Source: Bacteroidales bacterium
Lineage (GTDB): Bacteria > Bacteroidota > Bacteroidia > Bacteroidales > Tenuifilaceae
Assembly (NCBI GenBank): GCA_028708425.1
Contig: JAQVYY010000016.1
Coordinates: 1 to 60,620, forward strand
Direction of reading: 5' to 3'
Length of the DNA stretch: 60,620 nt
Shown: one piece after another, positions 9,314 through 19,341 of the stretch
Layout: each line of letters starts with the position of its first letter
Numbering within the stretch: the stretch's first letter is position 1
Notes under the pieces: generated by a model
Told to the model about the DNA's origin: nothing
Databases searched by the model: none
What the model saw: only the letters and a program-made list of their open reading frames with translations
Program-made: the position numbers and the translations under genes

Positions 9314-9356
9314 AACGTTGTGGGCAGTTACCTCATTAAAATGTGAGGAAATAGCT

Positions 9357-9408
9357 TAATCCCAATTATTCATCCAAATAATTGCTGCCTCTGATAGCGA
9401 CTAAAGCC
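9357..9408 (+). repeat. Dispersed four-hairpin repeat, copy 3 (5' half only)
   Basis: The sequence TAATCCCAATTATTCATCC continuing to GCGACTAAAGCC matches stems 1 and 2 of the family. The copy ends within seven bases of the ftsZ stop codon, so stems 3 and 4 are missing. It lies between the convergent trhA and ftsZ genes. Confidence 0.7.
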
Positions 9409-9414
9409 TTACGG

Positions 9415-10887
9415 CTAATCCACGTTGTCGTGCAGATAAGCGTTATCGTTTCGAAGGAAGATATCGCCATCCTCTTGGTTTAGTGTGAATCTCGACACGT
9501 TAGGTTTCTTTGAAATTTCAGAATCGTCAATTTTTATGTTTTTACGCTTATATGCTGGTACTTTTTCAATTTCGTCGAACTTTTCTTTGCTTGGGACTGG
9601 TGTAGATTTTGACCGGCTCACGTGTTCCTCCTTAGCTGGATCTTTTTTTGTTGTTCGGCTTGCGGTTGAAACCTGAAAGTCGAGCTCGTCTTCGTCTGTT
9701 TTGTGGCTCAAATCAAAAAACTTATTCTCGTTTATCGGATCGAATTCAATTACCCTTTGGAACTTATTTGAATTGCTTTTCTCTTTTTTGGGTGGGGCTG
9801 CCGGCTTTTGTTTTACCTCGATTAGGGGCTGTTTTACCTCTCTATTGGTTGATGTCTCTCCATCAAGCGGAATGATATCGACCTTTTTTTTGCGGGTATA
9901 CAGCTCTGGTATGCTGTTGGAACCAAAGCCAGTTGCAATAACCGTTACGTTCAGCTCTTCGTCTAATTTTTTGTCGGTTCCGTTACCCCAAATCAAATCG
10001 GCATCGTCGCCCGCAGCGTTCTGAATATAGTCGGTAATCTGACCAATTTCGTCCATGGTAACCTCGTTGTTGCCCGAGGTTATGTTAAGCAGAATGTTTT
10101 GCGCTCCCGATATGTCGTTATTGTTCAGTAGCGGCGATGATAGGGCTTCCTCAATGGCATTTACCGCTCGGTTTTCGCCCGATGCCGTGGCCGATCCCAT
10201 AATGGCCACGCCGCTATTGGTCATAACAGTTTCAACATCAGCAAAGTCAACGTTAATAAAACCGTGAACGGTTATAATTTCAGCAATTCCTTTTGCCGCA
10301 GTGGCTAGCACATTGTCGGCTCTCGAGAATGCTTCGGATAACCTTAGGTCGCCATATATCTCGCGAATTTTTTCGTTGTTGATAACTAGTAGGGAGTCCA
10401 CATGCTTTTCGAGTTCTTCAATTCCTTCCATAGCCTGAGCTATACGCCTTTTTCCCTCGTTTCGGAATGGAATTGTTACAATGCCAACCGTTAGTAGTCC
10501 TAGCTCCTTTGCAGCTTTTGCGATAACTGGTGTTGCTCCTGTCCCAGTTCCACCTCCCATACCAGCAGTAACAAACACCATTTTAGTGCCATCGGATAGC
10601 ATGTCTATTACGTCCTGAATATTCTCAATGGCTGCTTGTTGTCCAACTTCTGGTTTATTTCCGGCGCCACGTCCCTCGGTTAGTGATGCGCCTAGCTGTA
10701 TTTTATTTTGTACTGGGCTGTTCTCAAGGGCTTGTCCATCGGTATTACAAACAATAAAATCAACGTCCTTAATGCCCTGTTTAAACATGTGGTTTATGGC
10801 ATTGTTTCCTCCACCTCCTACTCCAATTACTTTAATAATTGATTTTTTGTAGGTTGGTAAATCGAATGGTATTAGCTCTTCGTTCAT
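9415..10887 (-). CDS. ftsZ: Cell division protein FtsZ
   Basis: FtsZ is the tubulin-like GTPase that polymerises into the Z-ring at midcell. The 490-residue protein has the GTP-binding glycine motif GGGGNNAINHM near the N-terminus, the tubulin signature GGGTGTGATPVIA, and the T7-loop region with NVDFADVETVM. A long charged linker (about residues 330-460) is followed by a C-terminal peptide ending LRNDNAYLHDNVD, which fits Bacteroidota FtsZ tails that bind FtsA. At 490 residues it is longer than E. coli FtsZ (383), the excess being the linker. It is the last gene of the dcw cluster, 43 bp after ftsA. Confidence 0.98.
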   Translation of the reverse strand: MNEELIPFDLPTYKKSIIKVIGVGGGGNNAINHMFKQGIKDVDFIVCNTDGQALENSPVQNKIQLGASLTEGRGAGNKPEVGQQAAIENIQDVIDMLSDGTKMVFVTAGMGGGTGTGATPVIAKAAKELGLLTVGIVTIPFRNEGKRRIAQAMEGIEELEKHVDSLLVINNEKIREIYGDLRLSEAFSRADNVLATAAKGIAEIITVHGFINVDFADVETVMTNSGVAIMGSATASGENRAVNAIEEALSSPLLNNNDISGAQNILLNITSGNNEVTMDEIGQITDYIQNAAGDDADLIWGNGTDKKLDEELNVTVIATGFGSNSIPELYTRKKKVDIIPLDGETSTNREVKQPLIEVKQKPAAPPKKEKSNSNKFQRVIEFDPINENKFFDLSHKTDEDELDFQVSTASRTTKKDPAKEEHVSRSKSTPVPSKEKFDEIEKVPAYKRKNIKIDDSEISKKPNVSRFTLNQEDGDIFLRNDNAYLHDNVD

Positions 10888-10930
10888 GGCAATGTTTTTT
10901 TCAGGTTTCTAGTCGTTTGGTCGGCTTGCT

Positions 10931-12241
10931 TTACATAGCCGTATCATTCTCTTCGAAAAACTCTGTAATTTTATTCTTGAATTTATCTATTATCGTGCTT
11001 CTCCTTACATCTTTAGATTCTACCTTTTTTTTGCCTCCTGTTTGGTTCTCTTTTTGGGTGTCGTTACTGAGCCTTTTGTAGGTTTCGAGCTGTTCAAATC
11101 CTTTTAAAATCAGCCCAATTGAGGTGGAAAAAGCAGGTGAATTTATATCCTCATTAACATCGGCTGTAAGATGCTCGTTGGGGTAGCCAATTCGAACATC
11201 GTAGCCCGTTTTGAATTTAACCAGCTGTGAAAGGTGATTAAGTAGTGACCCCCCACCGGTAAGCACTATGCCTGCGCTAAGTTTTTCGGCGTAGCCCGAG
11301 TTTTCTATTTCGAATGTAGCGTAGTCTATAATCTCTTCCATTCGGCTTTGGATGATGTAGGCTAGACTTTTAAATGAAATTTCTTTAGGCTCCCGTCCGC
11401 TTATGCCAGGGATTGTAACAATTTTATCTTCTGGGGCAATATCACCTAGAGCAGAGCCAAATTGCACCTTAAGCTGTTCGGCTTGTCTTTGTAAAATGGA
11501 GCAACCCTCCTTGATGTCGTTGGTTATAACATTCCCCCCAAATGGGATAACGGCTGTGTGGCGCACAATGCCATCGTAAAATATGGCGATGTCGGTTGTA
11601 CCGCCACCTATATCAACTAGTACTACTCCAGCCTCCTTCTCATCTTCGGTAAGAACGGCCTCGGCCGATGCAAGGGGCTCAAGTATCAGCTCGTTTACAG
11701 TTAAATCGACCCGATTAACACATTTCTCAATGTTTTTTGCCGACCCCGTTTGCCCAATAACAATATTAAAATTGGCTTCGAGTCGTTGTCCCGACATGCC
11801 AACGGGGTTTTTTATGCCCCCCTCGTTATCGACAATAAAATTCTGTGGTAGCACATGTAAAATCTCCTCCCCAATTTCGGTTGGAATCTTGTACATGTCA
11901 TCAACCATCTCGTTAACATTCTCAATGGTTATAAAGTCCTGATTGGGTTTAAGGTTTATGCTGCCACGGTTTTTTAAGCTCCGAATATGCTGTCCGGCAA
12001 TCCCAACAAAAACATCGTCGAAAACAATTCCCGATTTCATCTGTACATCTTCAACCGTGCGTTGTATTGCGCTAATCGTTTCTTCGATATTTAAAATAAC
12101 ACCACGTTTTATACCTGTTGATGCCGTTTTGCTGTGTGCTACAATCTGTAGCTTTCCGTTAGGGTTCTTCTTTCCAATAGTGGTTACAACCTTAGTCGTT
12201 CCAAGGTCGATTGATGCTAGATACTCGTTTTGCTGTGTCAT
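10931..12241 (-). CDS. ftsA: Cell division protein FtsA
   Basis: FtsA is an actin-like ATPase that tethers FtsZ filaments to the membrane. The 436-residue protein shows the phosphate-1 motif SIDLGTTKVV, the phosphate-2 motif VDIGGGTTDIAIF and the adenosine motif VLTGGGSLLNHL. I chose ATG 12241 (MTQQNEYLAS) over the in-frame upstream ATG at 12265, because it puts the conserved core at the normal distance and leaves a 4-bp gap after ftsQ instead of a 20-bp overlap. The C-terminus ends in a basic stretch and a helix with DKFKNKITEFFEE, a plausible amphipathic membrane anchor. Confidence 0.96.
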   Translation of the reverse strand: MTQQNEYLASIDLGTTKVVTTIGKKNPNGKLQIVAHSKTASTGIKRGVILNIEETISAIQRTVEDVQMKSGIVFDDVFVGIAGQHIRSLKNRGSINLKPNQDFITIENVNEMVDDMYKIPTEIGEEILHVLPQNFIVDNEGGIKNPVGMSGQRLEANFNIVIGQTGSAKNIEKCVNRVDLTVNELILEPLASAEAVLTEDEKEAGVVLVDIGGGTTDIAIFYDGIVRHTAVIPFGGNVITNDIKEGCSILQRQAEQLKVQFGSALGDIAPEDKIVTIPGISGREPKEISFKSLAYIIQSRMEEIIDYATFEIENSGYAEKLSAGIVLTGGGSLLNHLSQLVKFKTGYDVRIGYPNEHLTADVNEDINSPAFSTSIGLILKGFEQLETYKRLSNDTQKENQTGGKKKVESKDVRRSTIIDKFKNKITEFFEENDTAM

Positions 12242-12245
12242 AATA

Positions 12246-13049
12246 TTATCGTTTAGTACATACAACTTGATTACTATACCTAAGATTTATTTGTGTGTAT
12301 TTGTTCCACCCCTCCTCCGGAAGAGCGCTTTGGTAAAACAGTTTTAGCTTTGCGAGCTTTTTTTCGTAGTTGGCCAAATCGCCAAAAATTATTGTGTGGG
12401 GGCCTACTCTGGGTATTAATTCAATATTCTGTTCATTGTTAACATAAACTTGTGTTATCTGGGCGTTCCAAAAAGGGTGGCTTGTTACGAACTTTGCGAA
12501 TGTGTAAAGTTGACATATAAAGGGCTCATCCTCTGCTGGTTGTTTTCCCCAGCTCATTATATTGATATCGGGTTTAATTTCAAATGGCTCGGTTATATTG
12601 CCATTTATTACCAGAACGTGTGATGTGAAGCTGTTTGATAGGGGTAAAATTCGCCCCTCGATATCGATATAGTAGCTTTTACCGTACCGGTTAATGATGC
12701 GCATAACAGGTTTCCGCTGTTCTATATCTATGCTTAGCACCCCGTTATTAGTTTTATATGCTTCGGCTCTTTTTACGCCTTGCATGGTTGTAATTTGCTG
12801 CTCAATGGCATGGGTATTTATCATCGATATGGGTATCCCAATTAAATTAGCATGTTCGCGTTCAATTTTTTTGAGTACCTCTTCTGTTGTGATAAATGCA
12901 TTGTCTAGGCTGTCGGCAATGTTTATACTAATTGACGAGCAGGTAACCTGATCTGAACGTTTTCCCACAAAGTTTAGGGACGTAATCAGATAGGCAGCTA
13001 CTAGCAGCCACTTAGTTAAGTTCCATAATGCCGATTTCCAAGCCTTCAT
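12246..13049 (-). CDS. ftsQ: Cell division protein FtsQ/DivIB
   Basis: This 267-residue bitopic protein has a short cytoplasmic N-terminus, one membrane helix (about residues 10-28), a POTRA-like region (about 40-105) and a beta domain. The POTRA-like region contains the typical pattern of a predicted helix followed by VKRAEAYKTNNGVLSIDIEQRKPVM, and the beta domain contains YYIDIEGRILPLS. In the divisome FtsQ links FtsL to other components in the periplasm. Position between murC (1-bp gap) and ftsA supports the assignment, since FtsQ sequences are weakly conserved. Confidence 0.92.
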   Translation of the reverse strand: MKAWKSALWNLTKWLLVAAYLITSLNFVGKRSDQVTCSSISINIADSLDNAFITTEEVLKKIEREHANLIGIPISMINTHAIEQQITTMQGVKRAEAYKTNNGVLSIDIEQRKPVMRIINRYGKSYYIDIEGRILPLSNSFTSHVLVINGNITEPFEIKPDINIMSWGKQPAEDEPFICQLYTFAKFVTSHPFWNAQITQVYVNNEQNIELIPRVGPHTIIFGDLANYEKKLAKLKLFYQSALPEEGWNKYTQINLRYSNQVVCTKR

Positions 13050-13050
13050 T

Positions 13051-14439
13051 TTATTGTTCTTTCTGTTTTAGTAGTTCTACAATTTTGGGTACTTCTCGGT
13101 CAATATTTCCAGCACCCATTGTGATTAAAATATCAATTTCTGTGTCATTTAGTACATCTATTAGTTCGTGGGTACTGCAAAGCTTTTTGCTCTTGCATTG
13201 TACCTTATCGAATATAATTTTAGATGTTACACCCGGAATTGGTTGCTCGCGTGCCGGATAGATATCTAGCAAAATTAGCTCGTCGAGTAGACTAAGGCTT
13301 TTGGCAAAGTCAGCAGCGAAATCGCGGGTACGTGAGTACAGGTGTGGTTGAAAAACTCCAGCTATTCGCCTTTTGGGGAACATCTCTTTTAGCGATGCAA
13401 TTGCCGCTTTTATCTCGGTTGGATGATGTGCATAATCATCAATAAAAATTGATTTTCCTTGATGCTGTAAGTCGAATCGTCTAGAAATACCTTTAAACGA
13501 GCTAAGCCCCTCTTTAAGGTTTTGCTCGTTGATACCCCAAAGCACAGCGGCAGCCGAGGCTGCAATCGAATTTTCGACGTTGAACTTGCCAGGTACCCCA
13601 AGCGTTAAGTTTTTAATTACTCCGAACGGAGTAGCTAAATTAAACGTGTAAATCCCGTTCTTGTTCGTTAGCTCGCTTGGGTAAAAGTCGGCCTTTTCAT
13701 CTATCGAGTAGGTGTATACTTTTATGTTTTGGCAACCATCTGCAATACTTTTGATATCGCTTTTGATTATCAGATTACCCCCGTTTTTAATATTTGAAAT
13801 GAATGAGGAAAAGGCCCTTTTAACCTCATTATGCGTATTGTAAATGTCGAGATGGTCAGCATCGATTGAGGTAATAATCGCCACATTGGGCTTAAGATTT
13901 AGGAAGCTACGATCGTACTCATCGGCTTCAACAACCAAACGGTTGCTATTGCTATTTAACAGCACGTTGCTTGCAAAGTTTTTAGATATGCCTCCCACAA
14001 ATGCGTTACAGCCCTCGCTAGTTTGGTTTAGGATATGAGCCAACAGAGTAGATGTGCTTGTTTTTCCATGGGTGCCCGCAACGGCTGCAGTTTGGTAATC
14101 TTCGGAAATTAGCCCGAGCGCTTCGGCTCTTTTTAGTACTCTATAGCTATTGTTTCTGAAATATTGAAGTAGGTTATTGGTTGTAGGTATTGCAGGGGTG
14201 TATACAACAAGGGTTTGCTGTGGAGTATTTATAAAGGGTGTTGGTATAATGTTGGTGTTGTCGTCAAATTGCACAGCAATACCCTCGCTTACTAACTTCT
14301 TTGTGAGGCTCGACGGGGTTAGGTCGTAACCAGCAACAGTTAATTTTATATTGGCATAATACCGTGCAAGGGCACTCATGCCAATGCCCCCAATGCCAAT
14401 TAGGTAAACCTGTTTTATGTTCTTAGTGAGCGTGTTCAT
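13051..14439 (-). CDS. murC: UDP-N-acetylmuramate--L-alanine ligase
   Basis: MurC is the cytoplasmic ATP-dependent ligase that adds L-Ala to UDP-MurNAc. The 462-residue protein has the N-terminal Rossmann glycine motif IGIGGIGMSALAR, the ATP-binding loop AGTHGKTSTSTLLAH, the central motif VVEADEYDRSFL and the C-terminal domain motif DDYAHHPTEI. Length fits the family. It lies 32 bp after murG and 1 bp before ftsQ, inside the dcw operon. Confidence 0.98.
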   Translation of the reverse strand: MNTLTKNIKQVYLIGIGGIGMSALARYYANIKLTVAGYDLTPSSLTKKLVSEGIAVQFDDNTNIIPTPFINTPQQTLVVYTPAIPTTNNLLQYFRNNSYRVLKRAEALGLISEDYQTAAVAGTHGKTSTSTLLAHILNQTSEGCNAFVGGISKNFASNVLLNSNSNRLVVEADEYDRSFLNLKPNVAIITSIDADHLDIYNTHNEVKRAFSSFISNIKNGGNLIIKSDIKSIADGCQNIKVYTYSIDEKADFYPSELTNKNGIYTFNLATPFGVIKNLTLGVPGKFNVENSIAASAAAVLWGINEQNLKEGLSSFKGISRRFDLQHQGKSIFIDDYAHHPTEIKAAIASLKEMFPKRRIAGVFQPHLYSRTRDFAADFAKSLSLLDELILLDIYPAREQPIPGVTSKIIFDKVQCKSKKLCSTHELIDVLNDTEIDILITMGAGNIDREVPKIVELLKQKEQ

Positions 14440-14471
14440 ATTGTTTATAAAATACTACTGTATTCTTCTGT

Positions 14472-15584
14472 TTACTTTTTTGTAAGATTTAAAACTATTT
14501 TAGCAATACTATTAGCAGCATCTGGTAGCGCCATGTTGCCTATGTTTTTTGCTAAAACGGCTAGCTTGTTATCGTTTTGTATGGTATTTATGGCAGTGCT
14601 AACAAGCGAGTTCTGCGCATCGGCGTCTTTTACCATTATGGCCGCATCTTTTTGTGCCAACGCTTTGGCATTCATGGTTTGGTGGTCTTCGGCCACGTTT
14701 GGCGAGGGCACCAATATGGTAGGTTTGCCCACTAAGCATAGCTCCGATATGGTGCAGGCACCTGCTCTTGATATTACCAAATCGGCAATTGAGTAGGCTA
14801 AATCCATGCGGCTAATAAAATCGAGCACCCTAACGTTATCCGTTTTTTTATCTTTTAGGCTTTCTGTTATTTCGTCAAAATAAAATTTGCCGGTTTGCCA
14901 AATTAAGGTTACATCTTTCTGATTTGTAATCTGTTCAATATTGTTTAACAGGCTATGATTTATCGATTTGGCCCCTAAACTTCCGCCTACAACAAGTATC
15001 ACCTTGCCTGTGTTTTGAATGTTGAAAAACTCCTTTGCCTCATCCGATTTTGGTGTAATGTTATTTAATCCTTGTCGTATTGGGTTTCCGGTTATGGTTA
15101 TTTTTTCTGCAGGAAAATACTGTTCCATATTTTCGTACGCAACGCAAATGGCATTGGCTTTTTTTGCCAACAGCTTATTGGTAACCCCTGCGTGCGAGTT
15201 TTGTTCCTGTATAAGCGTAGGGATTTTCATTTGTTGAGCAACCTTAAGTACGGGACCGCTAGCATAGCCACCAACGCCAATAGCCACATCGGGTTTAAAG
15301 TTTTTTACAATCCTCCTTGCCATGTTCATGCTTTGCATTAGCTTAAATGGAAATGCTAGGTTTTTAGCCGAGATCTTGCGTTGAAAACCCACCACCGGTA
15401 ATCCCTTTATTTGGTAGCCAGCCGCTGGAACTTTTTCCATCTCCATGCGTCCCTCAGCACCTACAAATAGGATTTCGGTATTGGGCTCAATCTGTTTTAG
15501 CTCATTGGCAATAGCAATAGCGGGGAATATGTGGCCCCCTGTTCCACCGCCGCTAATAATCGCCCTTAGCTGCTTCTTCTCCAT
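14472..15584 (-). CDS. murG: UDP-GlcNAc transferase MurG (lipid II synthesis)
   Basis: MurG is the membrane-associated glycosyltransferase that adds GlcNAc to lipid I to make lipid II. The 370-residue protein has the signature GGGTGGHIFPAIAIA at its N-terminus, the second glycine loop GGSLGAKSIN and the donor-binding motif SRAGACTISEL followed by a PSPNVAEDHQ segment. The start codon lies inside ftsW; the two genes overlap by 32 bp, which points to translational coupling of the flippase-family protein and the enzyme that acts just before it. Confidence 0.98.
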   Translation of the reverse strand: MEKKQLRAIISGGGTGGHIFPAIAIANELKQIEPNTEILFVGAEGRMEMEKVPAAGYQIKGLPVVGFQRKISAKNLAFPFKLMQSMNMARRIVKNFKPDVAIGVGGYASGPVLKVAQQMKIPTLIQEQNSHAGVTNKLLAKKANAICVAYENMEQYFPAEKITITGNPIRQGLNNITPKSDEAKEFFNIQNTGKVILVVGGSLGAKSINHSLLNNIEQITNQKDVTLIWQTGKFYFDEITESLKDKKTDNVRVLDFISRMDLAYSIADLVISRAGACTISELCLVGKPTILVPSPNVAEDHQTMNAKALAQKDAAIMVKDADAQNSLVSTAINTIQNDNKLAVLAKNIGNMALPDAANSIAKIVLNLTKK

Positions 15585-16719
15585 CGAATAGTTCCTCCTT
15601 ATTTTGACTTCTGCTAATGCTTAATAGTATTCCGAATGATGCGCTAGTGAAAATGAGCGAGGTGCCGCCCATGCTCACAAGGGGTAAGGGTTGCCCTGTT
15701 ACGGGTATAAGATTTACCGCTACCGCCATGTTTATCATGGCCTGAAACACCAGCATTAGGGTTAGCCCCATTGCCAATAGTGCGGGGAAGGTTCGTCGGG
15801 CTTTTTTAACAATAAGCCCAGTGCGGTAAAGTAGTATTAGGTATAAAAGTAGTACAGTAACGCCTCCAAACATTCCGTATTCCTCTATTATTATTGCGTA
15901 TATAAAGTCGGAATAGGGGTGAGGCAGTAGATTTCGTTGGGTACTATTTCCGGGGCCTTTACCCACTAGGCCGCCTGTTGCAATTGCAATTTTTGATTGT
16001 TGAGCCTGGTAGTTATCGCTTCGCTCGCCCGATGAGTAGTTCTCGATACGATTTTTCCACGTTTGAACACGGCTTATGGAATCAGTTTTAAGTGCGATGA
16101 AAATAAATAGTCCGATTACGAGAACTCCCAGGCCCGTAAAGCCAAGTAGGTGCTTAAGGTTTATACGACCTATAAACATTAGCAACCAGCAGGTTGCAGC
16201 CAGTAGCGCCGCGGTAGAAAAGTTTGCTGGCATAATAAGCGAGCAAACAATGGTAATGGGTAAAACAATAGGGAGGAATGTTTTCTTTAGATCGTTTAGG
16301 TCGTTTTGCCTTAGCGATAGCATTCGCGCTACGTACATAACGAGTGCCAACTTGGCAAAGTCGGATGTTTGTACGGTAACTCCAAGTCCCGGAATTTCGA
16401 GCCACCTGGAGGCCTGGTTTATGCTTGTCCCGAATAGTAGGGTTATTAGCAGCAGCGGAATGGCAATGTAAAGTAGCAAAGGGGCAAGGGGAGAATATAC
16501 TTTGTACGATACTAGATGCACAAGGAATATTACGGCCAGCCCAGCCCCAAGAAAAGCGAATTGCTTTATGAAGTAGTAAGCGGTATTCCCACCCTGATAT
16601 CGATATGCAAGCGACCCGGTTGAGCTATAAACGGCCAAAAGCGAAACGATTGATAGTAAAACTACTACCAACCATATAACCCTATCGCCCTTAAAGTATC
16701 GCCTAAAAAAATTTTCCAT
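15553..16719 (-). CDS. ftsW: Lipid II polymerase / cell division protein FtsW
   Basis: FtsW is the SEDS-family peptidoglycan glycosyltransferase that works with FtsI at the septum. The 388-residue polytopic protein has about ten membrane helices and the SEDS signatures LLPHPYSDFIYAIIIEEYG and, near the C-terminus, NLIPVTGQPLPLVSMGG. It overlaps murG by 32 bp and follows murD by 17 bp. FtsW rather than RodA is inferred from the dcw context. Confidence 0.96.
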   Translation of the reverse strand: MENFFRRYFKGDRVIWLVVVLLSIVSLLAVYSSTGSLAYRYQGGNTAYYFIKQFAFLGAGLAVIFLVHLVSYKVYSPLAPLLLYIAIPLLLITLLFGTSINQASRWLEIPGLGVTVQTSDFAKLALVMYVARMLSLRQNDLNDLKKTFLPIVLPITIVCSLIMPANFSTAALLAATCWLLMFIGRINLKHLLGFTGLGVLVIGLFIFIALKTDSISRVQTWKNRIENYSSGERSDNYQAQQSKIAIATGGLVGKGPGNSTQRNLLPHPYSDFIYAIIIEEYGMFGGVTVLLLYLILLYRTGLIVKKARRTFPALLAMGLTLMLVFQAMINMAVAVNLIPVTGQPLPLVSMGGTSLIFTSASFGILLSISRSQNKEELFDGEEAAKGDY

Positions 16720-16736
16720 ATCGGTTTGCTACGTGT

Positions 16737-18089
16737 TTACAGATTTTTTACTGCTTCTTTAAACTGTTTACCCCTGTCTTCGTAATTTTCGAAAATATCG
16801 AAGCTGGCACATGCTGGTGACAGCAAAACAGTGTCGCCTGGTACGGCAAGGTCGTATGCCAAATTTACGGCTTGACTGGCAGAGCTTGCATTTACCATTG
16901 TGGGCACCATCTCGGCAAAAGTTTCGTGTAGCTTGGTATTATCTTTTCCTAAACAAATAATTGCTTTTACCTTTTCTTTTACCAAGTCGAAAAGCTCTGC
17001 GTAATCGTTGCCTTTGTCTTGTCCTCCAGCAATCCACACTACAGGGGCAGTCATACACTCAAGTGCGTACCAAGCCGAGTTTACATTGGTGGCTTTCGAA
17101 TCGTTTATGTACTGCACGCCCCGAACCTTAAAAACGGGCTCGAGCCGGTGCTCAACCCCCTCAAACGAGGTAAGGCTTTCGCGAATAATGTCTTTTCGAA
17201 TATTGAGGACCTGACCCGTAATTCCTGCAGCCATCGAGTTGTAAACATTGTGTCGGCCCTTTAGTGCGAGCTCTTCAATTGACATGTCGAAATCGTTATT
17301 TTGGTAGTTTATATACATAAGCTGATCGATTAGGTATGCTGTTTGCTCTGTCTTTTTATGTTGTGAGAATGAAAGCATCTTGGCTTTTACTACAATATTT
17401 TTAAGGTGCTCGGTGGTTATGTCGTTGTCTGAACAGAATATAAAGAACTCGTCCTCGGAAAGGTTTTGAGTAATTCTGAATTTTGATTTTACATAGCTCT
17501 CCATTTTATAGTCGTAACGGTCCAGATGGTCGGGCGAAATGTTTAGCAAAATGGCAATATCTGCCTTAAACGAGTACATGCCATCAAGCTGAAAGCTGCT
17601 AAGCTCAATAACGTAGTAGTCGTAATTGTTTTCGGCCACCTGCATGGCAAAACTTTGTCCAACGTTACCTGCTAGCCCCACATTTAATCCTGCTTTTTTA
17701 AGCATGTTGTATATTAATGTTGTGGTGGTTGTTTTGCCATTACTTCCTGTGATACATATTTTTTTAGCATCGGTATATCGGCTCGCAAATTCAATTTCAG
17801 CAATTACAGGTATGCCTTTTTTAATGATTTCTTGAACAATAGGTACTTTTTCGGATATTCCGGGCGACTTAATAACTTCGCTTGCATTTAGTATTAGCTC
17901 AGGGGTATGCTTTTGATCCTCCCATGGGATGTTGAGTTTTTCTAGCTGTTGCTTATGCCTGGGTTTAATTTTTCCCTTATCCGAAAGAAAAACTTCGAAG
18001 CCCTGTTTTGAAGCAAGCACAGCGGCACCAACGCCACTTTCGCCGCCACCCAAAACAACTATCCGGTTATTCTTTTTATCAATTTTCAT
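16737..18089 (-). CDS. murD: UDP-MurNAc-L-alanine--D-glutamate ligase
   Basis: MurD is the cytoplasmic ligase that adds D-Glu to UDP-MurNAc-L-Ala. The 450-residue protein has the N-terminal glycine motif VLGGGESGVGAAVLA, the ATP loop ITGSNGKTTTTTLIYN, the motif LNISPDHLDRY and the C-terminal YINDSKATN and LLSPACASFD motifs, all diagnostic for MurD. It starts 1 bp after the mraY stop. Confidence 0.98.
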   Translation of the reverse strand: MKIDKKNNRIVVLGGGESGVGAAVLASKQGFEVFLSDKGKIKPRHKQQLEKLNIPWEDQKHTPELILNASEVIKSPGISEKVPIVQEIIKKGIPVIAEIEFASRYTDAKKICITGSNGKTTTTTLIYNMLKKAGLNVGLAGNVGQSFAMQVAENNYDYYVIELSSFQLDGMYSFKADIAILLNISPDHLDRYDYKMESYVKSKFRITQNLSEDEFFIFCSDNDITTEHLKNIVVKAKMLSFSQHKKTEQTAYLIDQLMYINYQNNDFDMSIEELALKGRHNVYNSMAAGITGQVLNIRKDIIRESLTSFEGVEHRLEPVFKVRGVQYINDSKATNVNSAWYALECMTAPVVWIAGGQDKGNDYAELFDLVKEKVKAIICLGKDNTKLHETFAEMVPTMVNASSASQAVNLAYDLAVPGDTVLLSPACASFDIFENYEDRGKQFKEAVKNL

Positions 18090-18090
18090 A

Positions 18091-19341
18091 CTAACGAATT
18101 TTTAGAGTTACCACGCTAATAATTGCCAGTAGTAAGGCTACTATCCAGAAACGAATAACAATTTTTGGCTCAGGGTATCCCTTTTTTTGATAATGGTGAT
18201 GAAGGGGTGCCATCAGGAAGATCCTTTTGCCCACACCAGTTTTTCGCTTCGTGTGCTTGAAGTATGAAACCTGCAGCATTACCGATAGGGTTTCGATAAA
18301 GAACACGCCGCATAGTATTGGTATTAGCAGCTCTTTGCGCACCAAAATAGCAAAAACGGCTATTATGCCGCCAATGGCCAAGCTGCCGGTATCGCCCATA
18401 AATACTTGAGCAGGGTAGCTGTTGTACCATAAAAAACCGATGGCTGCACCAATAAATGCCGACATGAAAATTACCAGTTCGCCCGAGCTGGGGATATACA
18501 TTATGTTAAGGTACTCGGCATAGATAACGTTACCCGACAGGTACGCAAATACCCCCAGCGTTACACCCATAACTGCGCTCACGCCTGTTGCCAGTCCGTC
18601 GAGGCCATCGGTTAGGTTAGCCCCGTTTGAAACCGCCGCAACAACAAAAATTACCACAGCAATAAAAACCAGCCAGGCTAACTTTTGCGCCCATGGCCCT
18701 TTAAAAGGGATTAAGTACTCGTAATCGAACTCATTATTCTTGAAAAAAGGGATGGTGGTTTTGGTTGTTTTCTGGTTTTGTGAAATTGCCCGATTGGGTA
18801 TAGAATCTATTATGGTATTGGTGGTTATCTCTACTCTCTGAGGCACTTCATGCCTTTGAATATTTTCTCTAATAACGATGTCTGGGCTTAAATACATGGT
18901 TAGCCCAACAAAAAGTCCAAGTATTACTTGCCCCAGTAATTTTAGCTTACCCGAAAGTCCCTCTTTATGTTTACGAAACACCTTGATATAATCATCAAGA
19001 AAACCAACTGCGCCAAGCCACACGGTGGTAACCAGCATTACGATGATGTAGATATTTTTTAAGTCGGCAAAAAGAAGCACGGGAACAACGATAGAAATTA
19101 GTATAATTATTCCACCCATTGTTGGGGTTCCTTCTTTTTCTATTTGCCCCTCTAATCCTAGGTTTCTTACCTCTTCGCCAATTTGCTTCCGTTGCAACAG
19201 CCTGATCAGCCGCTTGCCAAAAAGCAGCGAGATGACGAGTGAGGAGATAATGGCCAAGCCTGCTCGAAATGAGATGTATTGGAACATCCCCATTCCAGAA
19301 ATATTGAATTCACTTAACCATTGTGCCAGATAGTATATCAT
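18091..19341 (-). CDS. mraY: Phospho-MurNAc-pentapeptide transferase MraY
   Basis: MraY is the integral membrane enzyme that transfers phospho-MurNAc-pentapeptide to undecaprenyl phosphate to form lipid I. Diagnostic motifs are GFLDDYIKV (catalytic Asp pair), [13 protein letters not shown] and the His-rich [11 protein letters not shown] loop. At 416 residues it is longer than E. coli MraY (360). The excess is a hydrophilic loop of about 60 residues (roughly 155-225, between [10 protein letters not shown] and the YLIPFKGPW helix). The start overlaps the murE stop by 4 bp (ATGA). Confidence 0.97.
   Translation of the reverse strand: MIYYLAQWLSEFNISGMGMFQYISFRAGLAIISSLVISLLFGKRLIRLLQRKQIGEEVRNLGLEGQIEKEGTPTMGGIIILISIVVPVLLFADLKNIYIIVMLVTTVWLGAVGFLDDYIKVFRKHKEGLSGKLKLLGQVILGLFVGLTMYLSPDIVIRENIQRHEVPQRVEITTNTIIDSIPNRAISQNQKTTKTTIPFFKNNEFDYEYLIPFKGPWAQKLAWLVFIAVVIFVVAAVSNGANLTDGLDGLATGVSAVMGVTLGVFAYLSGNVIYAEYLNIMYIPSSGELVIFMSAFIGAAIGFLWYNSYPAQVFMGDTGSLAIGGIIAVFAILVRKELLIPILCGVFFIETLSVMLQVSYFKHTKRKTGVGKRIFLMAPLHHHYQKKGYPEPKIVIRFWIVALLLAIISVVTLKIR

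Noticed and set aside
9338-9356. Terminator between trhA and ftsZ (CCTCATTAAAATGTGAGG)
   Set aside because: The stem has only five pairs and no T-run.
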